Source: Thalassoglobus polymorphus (GTDB lineage Bacteria > Planctomycetota > Planctomycetia > Planctomycetales > Planctomycetaceae). Taken from it: 64,000 nucleotides of DNA. Position 1 is the stretch's first letter. Each line of letters starts with the position of its first letter. The position numbers were made by a program, and so were the translations under genes. The notes under the pieces were generated by a model, which was not told the DNA's origin, did no database searches, and saw nothing but the letters and a program-made list of their open reading frames with translations. This document shows, in pieces, positions 1 through 7,381 of the stretch. Where the stretch lies: positions 2,731,500 through 2,795,499 of the forward strand of contig NZ_CP036267.1 in the NCBI RefSeq assembly GCF_007744255.1, written 5' to 3'.

Positions 1-154
1 CGGGCAAGATTCAGGGCTCCGATATCCCAGCCTTGATGAGTTTGTAGAACCTCACCCGCTGCGTGAAAGAGTGGCTGATAATGTGATGGAATCTCGTTGC
101 CGCCATGTTCACAAGTCAGCAGAAACTGCCTGGAAAGCGAAGTCTGTTCGAGGG
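1..154. other. Window edge, no supported gene
   Basis: A plus-strand frame is open from base 2 to about base 223 and would overlap the 3' end of the minus-strand GCS2 gene. It could be the end of a gene that starts outside the window, but I see no recognisable motif and it may be chance. No terminator is evident. Confidence 0.3.
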
Positions 155-1405
155 TCATTCTTTGGCTCCAAGCAATCGCCCCTCTTCGAGACAGTTCGCC
201 AGGAGTTCATAGATCGCGTGTAATTCATTTCGACTTAAATTCTCGCCATGAATGGAAGTCATCCTGCGGGCTAAGCTTCCGTGGTTCAGAATGAATTCGA
301 TTGGAGAAATGAGTTCAGGAGTGACTGTTCGGATCTCTTCCTTGACTTGATCGAACAGCGTTCTCCAGAGTTCCCCAACCGTGATTGTTGGGTGTTGAAT
401 CCCGAACAGATCCAGATAATCTGTATGGCTCAAGACTGTTTGCTCGGCGGTCTGAATCGTGGCATCAAAGAGACTTCGTAAGGTTTCCACATCCATCCCC
501 TTCTGGGCGAGCAGTGGAGACCAGTCTTCTGCAACCAATTTCTTTACGACGGCAATGGTCAGCGCCGCGATAGCAACATCGGCCAAGGGACATTCCTGCA
601 CATCGATCACGCGGATCTCAATGGCTCCCCTCTCAAAGCGGGCGATGGCCCCACGTGAATTGAGAAATTCATCCTGAAGGAGTTTATTTGGATCGAATGG
701 AGCAATTTCAGCAAACATCGGTTGAAAAATTTGTTGTTCGTAATCTTGCCTCGAAAAGACTGCTTCAGGAATCACTCTTCCAGCAACAGAAGGAATCTTA
801 CGAGAATTGTTCGCATAGACATCCAGACGCTTATCCAAGACGCCTGAAAAATGCCCTTCAACCCATGGAGAACTGGCTGCGAGCCCCGGAAGAATGGGCA
901 AGACCAAACGAATGGCTGCATGGAGACGAGCAAATTCTTCATCTCCGCAGAAGGGGAGATTGATGTGCATGCTTTGCAGATTCGCCCAGCCATGTCCGCG
1001 ACAATCGAAGACTTTGTGGAACGCCTCGTAGACTGGACTGTAATCGTAAGGCCATAGCTGCATTTCGTGGTCAGGGTTCATCCAAGGGTGCATGGCTGTC
1101 GGCAGAAGTCGTGCTCCGTCCTCTGCGAGTTGCTTGTTGATGACCTGGATTTGCAACTGAAAATCTTCCGCCAGACCAGCCAAACTGGCTCGTGGGCCGT
1201 TCGTCTTAAGTTCGATGACGTGGTGCGTTAACTCATTTGACCACGCTGTACGCCCATGCTCAATTTCGGAGACTGGTTCGTTCCGTGCATCCTTTAACAG
1301 ACGATGCGAGATCGGTCGTACGTCGAGGGTGCTGGCGTCGACGATCATGTACTCCAGCTCAATTCCGACAACATCGAATAGGTGATAAGGAGTTGAATTG
1401 ACCAT
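155..1405 (-). CDS. Glutamate-cysteine ligase family 2 (GCS2/YbdK-like) carboxylate-amine ligase
   Basis: A 416-residue protein of the glutamate-cysteine ligase type 2 family, which joins a carboxylate (usually glutamate) to an amine using ATP. The first strand carries GIELEYMIVD, where the acidic residues bind metal-ATP. Residues around 130-150 contain CRGHGWANLQSMHINLPF, typical of the family's substrate-binding region. Length fits single-domain members; no signal peptide, so cytoplasmic. It is the last gene of a three-gene minus-strand cluster, 66 bases behind an ATP-grasp ligase that itself overlaps a C39-like peptidase gene. That company suggests a dedicated role in making or attaching a small peptide rather than glutathione synthesis, because no glutathione synthetase is adjacent. 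Substrate unknown. Confidence 0.85.
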   Translation of the reverse strand: MVNSTPYHLFDVVGIELEYMIVDASTLDVRPISHRLLKDARNEPVSEIEHGRTAWSNELTHHVIELKTNGPRASLAGLAEDFQLQIQVINKQLAEDGARLLPTAMHPWMNPDHEMQLWPYDYSPVYEAFHKVFDCRGHGWANLQSMHINLPFCGDEEFARLHAAIRLVLPILPGLAASSPWVEGHFSGVLDKRLDVYANNSRKIPSVAGRVIPEAVFSRQDYEQQIFQPMFAEIAPFDPNKLLQDEFLNSRGAIARFERGAIEIRVIDVQECPLADVAIAALTIAVVKKLVAEDWSPLLAQKGMDVETLRSLFDATIQTAEQTVLSHTDYLDLFGIQHPTITVGELWRTLFDQVKEEIRTVTPELISPIEFILNHGSLARRMTSIHGENLSRNELHAIYELLANCLEEGRLLGAKE

Positions 1406-1471
1406 GTGAAAATCAGAAACCTAAAAGTGGGTGACCGGCAGGGAAAGAAGGAATTGGACGTATGAAGCGAC

Positions 1472-2938
1472 TCAGTGAATCGCGGACTTCTTTTGCTCAA
1501 TCCGTTTCAGGAACGACTCCATTATTTTGCGATAGAGTTCGTCTCGCAGGATTTCGTCTTCACAGCCGGAATCGATGTTTGGGTTGTCGTTCACTTCGAT
1601 TAAAGTGAACTTTCCGTCCGATTCTTTCACGTCGACACCGTACAGACCATCTCCGATCAAGTTGGCAGCCTTGATTGCCATTTGTACTGCCTTGCGAGGC
1701 GCCAGTTCGACGGGAATGGTTTTCGACTTCCCGTACCGACCGCGTCCATCTTTCTCCTGCTGAATGATTTGCCAGTGTCCAGGCGCCATGTAGTATTGAC
1801 ACGCAAAGATGGCACGCTGATCGAGCACGCCAATTCGCCAATCAAAGGTCGTTGGCAAAAATTGTTGGGCAACAATTAATTCGGACTCCGTGAGAAACTC
1901 AGCCAGTCGCTCTTCGAGTTCCTTCTGGTTTTTCACCTTGACGACCCCCTGAGAGAAGGCGCTATCTGGCTTCTTTAACACACACGGAAATCCGAGCGTG
2001 GGACCAATTTCGTGCATATTGTCACGGTGCACGACCAAGGTTTGGGGAGTGGGGATTTTGTGGTACGTCATCAACTCCGCGAGATACACTTTGTTTGTGC
2101 ACCGCGCGATGGAAACGGGATCATCAATCACGACCAGTCCTTCACTGGCAGCCCGCCGGGCAAGTCGATATGTGAAATGGTTGACCGCAGTTGTTTGACG
2201 GATGAACAGACCGTCGTACTCCAGTAAGCTGCCTGAATCATCTTTAGTAATCAAATCTGCCGACAGGCCGACCGACTCAGCAGCTTTGACAAATTTCTTC
2301 AGCGCGCCCTCGTTGGAAGGAGAATTGGCTCCTTCGTTGGGATCGTGCAGAATCGCCAGATCGAACCGCAATCGCTTTGTCTTAGGGCGTGACCGGAAAG
2401 ATTTTGTGAAATGTTTCAAAGCAGCTTCGGTCACAAATTCGTGGTGACCTTCGGTGAGATCATTCGTTCCCAACGCTTTCACACTTCGTATCTGCCAGGT
2501 CTTGTTTTTTACAAAGCGAAATCGCAGTAACGGGACCGGAACCATATTGAACAGGTGGCGGGCGAGTCGTTCATAACGCTTCGCCATATTGCAGCCAAAG
2601 TAAACGCTTAATTCAAACTGGTCGGAAAGGAGCGGTTCCAATGATTTTTGAATTAACTCGTCGAGTTCGTCTCCGACAAACCGGAGCATGGCAGGCGACT
2701 TCAGGTCTTGCAGAGCAATCACTCCTGGAAGTGGTTTATGCCCTCGCGCCTCTGCTAGCAGTGAAACATAGTAGCCAGTGCTCTGGTACTTCATCGAGCG
2801 ACATAAATTGTACAGACGCACATTCCTTCGATTAGCGAATTCGGGATCGGTGAGATAGCGCCAAGCTTCCACCTTTTCGACTTCGGGAATTTCAAGCTCC
2901 CAGTCTTTTGTGGAGTCACTCACGATCAGTGTCGGCAT
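1472..2938 (-). CDS. RimK-like ATP-grasp ligase with N-terminal RLAN domain
   Basis: About 488 residues. The first ~160 residues match the RLAN domain that precedes RimK-like ATP-grasp enzymes; the C-terminal ~300 are an ATP-grasp ligase. Visible motifs are the lysine strand FPCVLKKPDSAFSQG, the central DWRIGVLD and the metal-binding LIEVNDNPNIDSG. Such enzymes form amide bonds between an acyl-phosphate carboxylate and an amino group, often adding glutamate or building short peptides. The start is placed at the internal ATG giving MPTLIVSDSTKDW, because a longer reading adds 17 unrelated residues and deeper overlap. With this start the gene overlaps the upstream C39-like gene by 23 bases, consistent with translational coupling. 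Substrate is not deducible. Confidence 0.85.
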   Translation of the reverse strand: MPTLIVSDSTKDWELEIPEVEKVEAWRYLTDPEFANRRNVRLYNLCRSMKYQSTGYYVSLLAEARGHKPLPGVIALQDLKSPAMLRFVGDELDELIQKSLEPLLSDQFELSVYFGCNMAKRYERLARHLFNMVPVPLLRFRFVKNKTWQIRSVKALGTNDLTEGHHEFVTEAALKHFTKSFRSRPKTKRLRFDLAILHDPNEGANSPSNEGALKKFVKAAESVGLSADLITKDDSGSLLEYDGLFIRQTTAVNHFTYRLARRAASEGLVVIDDPVSIARCTNKVYLAELMTYHKIPTPQTLVVHRDNMHEIGPTLGFPCVLKKPDSAFSQGVVKVKNQKELEERLAEFLTESELIVAQQFLPTTFDWRIGVLDQRAIFACQYYMAPGHWQIIQQEKDGRGRYGKSKTIPVELAPRKAVQMAIKAANLIGDGLYGVDVKESDGKFTLIEVNDNPNIDSGCEDEILRDELYRKIMESFLKRIEQKKSAIH

Positions 2939-3677
2939 TCGTGAACTCACTTTTATGATTGTTTGGCCGAATGACGAGCAGGTTGGCATCGTATGTCACA
3001 ATTCCCAGCATGATGGCTGAGAAGACGCGATCAATGTCAACAGCGTACTGGTGATCTCGGGCAATAGGATTTGGGTCGAGCGGATCAGCGACAAGGACCG
3101 TCCGCCGTTGAGAGTCGTAACCACAGAGAACAACGAAGTGGCCTGCCGGAAAACCTCGAATATCATCAATCACACTACTGATCCCGTTAACCGATTCTGC
3201 AAGTTGAATCTCCCGGGCTTCGCCGTACAGGAATGTCGCACTCAATCCGGTAAGGATTGGGATGTTGCGTTTTAGATACCTGCGAATCAATTCAACATTC
3301 AGGACCTCCATCCGAATTTCCCCACCCAGATCTAGAAAGTTGATGTAGGAACGGGAAGCTGCTTGCAATTTGGGTAAATCTTTAGCTTCGATCTGAGCGG
3401 AGAGTCGTTCCTTCAGATCGACTTTCTTTTTGTCGAACCAGGTGGGGTCAAAGACCTGAAGATTGTAAGTGTAGATCCGGGCGCGATAGCCGCGCTGCAA
3501 GGCATGGCAGCCCAGAAAGACTCCTAATGTGCCCCCCTCTTCCAGACCACCAGTCTGTTGGATCACGTCATCCAGAGAGATGTTGTCCCGATAATGTCGA
3601 TAGACGGCTTGCAGGCAAGTCGGCCCACAGGTGGCGTCATCGGGTTGAGAAGAAATGCGAAAACTGAACTGGCTCAT
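2916..3677 (-). CDS. C39-like cysteine peptidase
   Basis: About 253 residues. Near the N-terminus is QPDDATCGPTCL, the C39 motif with the catalytic Cys. Later GHFVVLCGYD supplies the His and VADPLDPN the Asp. C39 enzymes cut double-glycine-type leaders or similar peptides; this one is a free domain without the ABC transporter usual in bacteriocin exporters, and has no obvious signal peptide. It is the first gene of the minus-strand trio with the RLAN ATP-grasp and GCS2 ligases, so it may trim, hydrolyse or transfer the product they make (inference). The start at MSQFSFRISSQ is preferred; an ATG 15 codons upstream (3722) is also in frame with a poorly conserved-looking extension. Confidence 0.75.
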   Translation of the reverse strand: MSQFSFRISSQPDDATCGPTCLQAVYRHYRDNISLDDVIQQTGGLEEGGTLGVFLGCHALQRGYRARIYTYNLQVFDPTWFDKKKVDLKERLSAQIEAKDLPKLQAASRSYINFLDLGGEIRMEVLNVELIRRYLKRNIPILTGLSATFLYGEAREIQLAESVNGISSVIDDIRGFPAGHFVVLCGYDSQRRTVLVADPLDPNPIARDHQYAVDIDRVFSAIMLGIVTYDANLLVIRPNNHKSEFTNADTDRE

Positions 3678-4085
3678 TCGCGCTGAGGGAATCCAATAAC
3701 AAGGTGAGAGGCAGGGAGCCATTCATGAATGATCGAATGTATTCATTCCTGGAAAAGCGACTCCTGTGATCGAGCCCAATTATCACACACTGTTAGCTGC
3801 TGCAAATCCCCATGAGTGACTGCTCTCGCCTTGAGCGTTTGCAACGATCCAGTTGCAACATCGCATATTGTATCGTCGAACGATCGGGATGGAATCAGAT
3901 CTCGAAAAAGATTCCTGAATTTCAGAACGGGAAACCAGAGTTGAGTGGGTGTTTCGAAATGCCCATGTTTCAGGAACCCTCTTCAACTCCTACAAGACTT
4001 TTCACCCCGCCAGTATAATTCGGAGTGTTCTACCTGGGAAATGATACCGGCAGAGGTTCAAAGTTGAATCAAGTTTGCGGTGTGA
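3678..4085. other. Intergenic region
   Basis: About 400 bases between the C39-like gene (minus) and the downstream end of the secreted esterase (minus). It must hold the promoter of the ligase operon. I see no convincing ORF, hairpin terminator or repeat. Confidence 0.4.
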
Positions 4086-4979
4086 TCAGGGTTTCTTCGT
4101 CTGCTTGTCCAGAAACTTGAAAAGTTCCTGCGTCGCTGGATCTTCAGGCATCCCCAAATCGTTATTCAGGTCGCTGTGATTAGAGTCTCGTTTACCATAA
4201 ATCCAAACGGGGATGTCGGAGGCTTTCAGAACTTCTCTTAAGCGGTTTGCCTGCGCCCGTGTTTCTGGGTTCCCGGAGAAGTATAAGATGAGAAACGGAG
4301 GGATGCTTTTCCCTTTGGCAACATGCGTCACTGCTGAGAAGTCGACATGCTTTTCAGGGTCGTTGCCGAACTTTTGGCGATGTCCGAACGTGAACATCTT
4401 CCCACCGTAGAGCATTTGCCGAAATTCAGCGGTCATGATAATTTTGGGAATGTCGTAAGTATCGCCATCAACTGGGATACACCCTTTCAGTACATTCAGG
4501 GAAACCCCTTCCTCTTCCAGATATCGATTGTCGATGCAGGTCAGAGCTGCGAGCTGGGCCCCGGACGAGTGGCCTCCAACGTAAATTTGATTCGGGTCGC
4601 CACCGTATTTTGCGATGTTCTTATTCACCCAAGCCAGCGATTTGGCGACGTCACGGATCAGTTCGTCCATTTTCACTTCCGCGAGCAAGCGATGATTCGT
4701 GGAGACGAAGATGAACCCACGGTCGACTAACACCTTCGGTTTGAGCCCCACTCTGCTCTTGTCTCCGGTCTGCCAGCCACCTCCATGAATCCAGAACATC
4801 ACAGGGAGTGGAGATTCGGTGGACTCTTCCGGTGTATAGATATCGAGGACGTGACGCTCATGACCGTTCTCAATGTACGGGATATCCTTTATGAGTTTTT
4901 GAGCAAAGCAGGCAGTGCTTGGAATTAATGCCAGCAGCGAAAAAATGGCAATCAGTTTCAGATTCATCATCGACTCCAT
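4086..4979 (-). CDS. Secreted alpha/beta hydrolase, BD-FAE/carboxylesterase-like
   Basis: A 297-residue alpha/beta hydrolase with a signal peptide (hydrophobic stretch [18 protein letters not shown]). The oxyanion-hole motif WIHGGGW and nucleophile elbow GHSSGA mark the hormone-sensitive-lipase/BD-FAE type esterases. C-terminal DSNHSD probably holds the catalytic His. In planctomycetes such secreted enzymes usually deacylate plant or algal polysaccharides, but the substrate cannot be told here. The N-terminus MESMMN offers starts at residues 1, 4 or 5; the signal peptide is intact in all. It stands alone on the minus strand. A second secreted esterase of the same type lies at 27956-28840. Confidence 0.8.
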   Translation of the reverse strand: MESMMNLKLIAIFSLLALIPSTACFAQKLIKDIPYIENGHERHVLDIYTPEESTESPLPVMFWIHGGGWQTGDKSRVGLKPKVLVDRGFIFVSTNHRLLAEVKMDELIRDVAKSLAWVNKNIAKYGGDPNQIYVGGHSSGAQLAALTCIDNRYLEEEGVSLNVLKGCIPVDGDTYDIPKIIMTAEFRQMLYGGKMFTFGHRQKFGNDPEKHVDFSAVTHVAKGKSIPPFLILYFSGNPETRAQANRLREVLKASDIPVWIYGKRDSNHSDLNNDLGMPEDPATQELFKFLDKQTKKP

Positions 4980-5862
4980 AAATGACTTGGCATGGTTTCA
5001 CTCATTATAGCTGGGATTGGTCGTTCAGATACCATGCGGACGCTCGTTGATAACATGCTCTTTGACTTGTGGAGCCCCTCTTCTTCAGACACCGCTCTCC
5101 CCTACTCGCTTGATCGATCTGTATCAGTTGCATTCTGGGTGGTATGTTTCGCTTGATGGTCGAAGTCTGGAACTCAAGATTCGTCTCGTCTGAAGCAAGT
5201 GCGCATGGAGGTTGATTACCTGCTGAAAAAACGGGCAACACTGCTTCAAAATACTGAGCAGAGAATCCTGATGCGATGACGTAATTCAAGTTTTCAAGAC
5301 AAATTTCCCAGAATGTTTGAGTAGTCGAATTTCCACTTCTGGCTCGCACCGATCGCTCTGTCTCGTGCTTGAATCGTACGCGTTTCCGCACAGCTGTTTG
5401 GGAAATGGGAATGCGCACTGCCACGCAAATAAAGTGTGAATTCCCACATGAAAAACGCTCTTTGCGAAATTTCTCAACATGAAAGTGCTTGGGGGAAATG
5501 TTGCGTGACACGAGGCGGAGCCTCAGCACTCGTTCGAAAATCTAATTAGAAAATCACCCGGTTGCTGCTCTGCGACAGAGTGCCAGATTCATGAATCTCA
5601 AAAGAATAGGCACAGCTGTTGCATTTGCTCTAAAGCTGATTCGTTGAGCACTGCTTGTTTCCAAGTGTTGAATTCCTGACGCTCAATCAAGCCCCTCAAA
5701 AAGACCTTTCATACCAACTGCGCTCGCGGTCTGCGCGTATGGTCGTGCGACTGGACCACCTTAGTGTTTCTGGTGTCCGCATAAAGTTTTTTTCGCGTAA
5801 CGAATCACTCGAAATTATGAGACTGAACGTGTTCTTCTATTCAAATAAGATCCAGCAGGCCC
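4980..5862. other. Long intergenic region upstream of the nitrate operon
   Basis: About 880 bases separate the divergent esterase and nitrate operon. It must hold both promoters. A 174-codon minus-strand ORF (5005-5529) lacks any domain or coding character and overlaps a degenerate copy of the 104-base dispersed repeat near 5439-5546. I found no clear operator. Confidence 0.45.
5439..5546 (+). repeat. Degenerate copy of 104-base dispersed repeat
   Basis: The stretch around CACGAGGCGGAGCCT followed by TTCGAAAATCTA resembles the 3' half of the element at 49721-49824 and 49881-49984. The left half is strongly diverged, so boundaries are approximate. Confidence 0.4.
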
Positions 5863-7212
5863 ATGACAAGTTCAAATAAAGCAACAAAAATTCAGCTGTT
5901 TGATATCTGGTCGCCGCAAATGCGGGCGTTCCATATGTCGTGGTTCGCGTTCTTTCTTTGCTTCTTTGCGTGGTTCGGAATTGCACCTCTGATGAAGGTG
6001 GTTCGCGCCGAGATGGACTTGACGAAAAGCCAGGTCGGTTGGTGCATCATCGGGTCAGTGTCGATCACTGTGCTGGCACGTTTGTTTGTCGGTTGGTGGT
6101 GTGATCGAGTCGGTCCTCGCATCGCTTATACCTGGTTGTTGATCATCGGTTCTATTCCAGTTATGGCGATTGGTTTTGCAGACAATTTCACCAGCTTCTT
6201 AATCTTTCGAGTGTTGATCGGTGTGATTGGTGCGTCGTTTGTCATCACTCAATATCACACTTCGATCATGTTCGCTCCCAACTGTGTGGGGACAGCGAAT
6301 GCAACCTCCGCTGGATGGGGAAACATGGGTGGCGGGGTGACTCAACTTGTCATGCCGTTGATTTTCGGAATGTTTGTCACTCTCTTCGGTTTCAGCGAAT
6401 CACTGGGCTGGAGAGCATCGATGATGGTTGCTGGTGCTGTTTGTGCTTTGACTGGAGTCGCCTACTTCTTTCTGACGCAAGACACCCCGAATGGGAACTT
6501 CAAAGAGTTGCGTGCTGCTGGCAAGATGGAATCAAAAGCAGCTGTGAGTGGTACGTTTCTGGAGGCCTGTAAAGATTATCGAGTATGGGCATTGTTCTTG
6601 ATCTATGGAGCCTGCTTCGGAATCGAGTTGACGATCAACAATGTTGCAGCACTCTATTTCATCGATTACTTCGCCTACTTTCAGGAAATGGACTCAACGA
6701 AAGCCATTGGAGCAGTCGGTTTGATTGCGAGCCTGTTCGGCTTGATGAATCTATTTGCCCGTACTTTAGGCGGAGCCTTCGGCGACAAGTTCGGCCAGAA
6801 ATGGGGGCTTTCAGGTCGGGTGAAGTGGCTTTTCGTTGTCCTGTTCTGCGAAGGTCTGGCCCTGATGCTGTTCTCGCAAATGAATGTCCTGATCCTCGCG
6901 ATACCCAGTTTGTTGGTCTTCAGTTTGTTTGTCCAAATGTCTGAAGGAGCAACTTTTTCAGTTGTCCCTTTCATCAACAAACGTGCATTGGGGTCGGTAG
7001 CAGGCATTGTGGGTGCTGGAGGAAATGTCGGAGCTGTGGCAGCCGGTTTCTTGTTCAAGTCGGAAGCGATCACTTGGCCAACTGCCCTGTTCATCATGGG
7101 GGCTTTGGTCACATTGACTTCGTTCCTCAGCTTTGCAGTCACGTTCAGTCCTGCAACAGAGTTTGATGCGAGCAGAGAAGCAGAGGAAGCCTTGGGGCTG
7201 GAACCCGCATAA
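5863..7212 (+). CDS. narK: Nitrate/nitrite MFS transporter
   Basis: A 449-residue major facilitator with about 12 hydrophobic segments. It has both nitrate-porter signatures: AGWGNMGGGVTQL near residues 148-160 and GIVGAGGNVGAVAAG near 381-395, glycine-rich motifs that line the substrate path in NarK/NasA/NrtP proteins. The RVLIGVIGASF stretch on TM4/5 includes the conserved Arg. It should bring nitrate in and/or exchange nitrite at the cytoplasmic membrane. First gene of the plus-strand nitrate assimilation operon, 169 bases ahead of the nitrite reductase. The start ATG at 5863 gives a short polar N-terminus before TM1. Nitrate versus nitrite preference cannot be told from sequence. Confidence 0.92.
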   Translation: MTSSNKATKIQLFDIWSPQMRAFHMSWFAFFLCFFAWFGIAPLMKVVRAEMDLTKSQVGWCIIGSVSITVLARLFVGWWCDRVGPRIAYTWLLIIGSIPVMAIGFADNFTSFLIFRVLIGVIGASFVITQYHTSIMFAPNCVGTANATSAGWGNMGGGVTQLVMPLIFGMFVTLFGFSESLGWRASMMVAGAVCALTGVAYFFLTQDTPNGNFKELRAAGKMESKAAVSGTFLEACKDYRVWALFLIYGACFGIELTINNVAALYFIDYFAYFQEMDSTKAIGAVGLIASLFGLMNLFARTLGGAFGDKFGQKWGLSGRVKWLFVVLFCEGLALMLFSQMNVLILAIPSLLVFSLFVQMSEGATFSVVPFINKRALGSVAGIVGAGGNVGAVAAGFLFKSEAITWPTALFIMGALVTLTSFLSFAVTFSPATEFDASREAEEALGLEPA

Positions 7213-7222
7213 GCAGTTGAAT

Positions 7223-7372
7223 TCAGAGTTCACCAATGACCATCAGGCCCTTTGGTGCTCGGCAGTCTTCTTTTTGAACCATTCCGGAATCTTGTGGATT
7301 ATGTCCTTTCTCTGTGATTGAGAAAGGAACTCCGGTTTCAGGATCAATCCGAAACGTACCTAGTCTAAACAA
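7223..7372 (-). CDS. Possible small antisense protein between narK and nirA
   Basis: A roughly 49-codon minus-strand reading frame in the narK-nirA gap. Unlike the surrounding shadow ORFs it reads like a real peptide, with GTFRIDPETGVPFSITE and a C-terminal PKGLMVIGEL. The only candidate start is a TTG at 7370-7372, since the in-frame ATG farther upstream lies inside the nirA coding region. No ribosome-binding site is obvious. It could be a true small gene, the end of a displaced gene, or chance. A 9-bp stem (7304-7312 with 7320-7328) lies in the same interval and could instead be an RNA structure of the nitrate operon leader. Confidence 0.3.
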   Translation of the reverse strand: MFRLGTFRIDPETGVPFSITEKGHNPQDSGMVQKEDCRAPKGLMVIGEL

Positions 7373-7381
7373 GTCGCGCTC

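Noticed and set aside
5005-5529. 174-codon minus-strand ORF upstream of the nitrate operon
   Set aside because: No domain, odd composition, no ribosome-binding site, and part of it is a degenerate 104-base repeat.
7330-7346. Similarity of the narK-nirA gap to the ~45-base repeat (reverse strand GATCCTGAAAC)
   Set aside because: Only the first 11 bases match well and the same bases fit the possible antisense peptide; probably coincidence.
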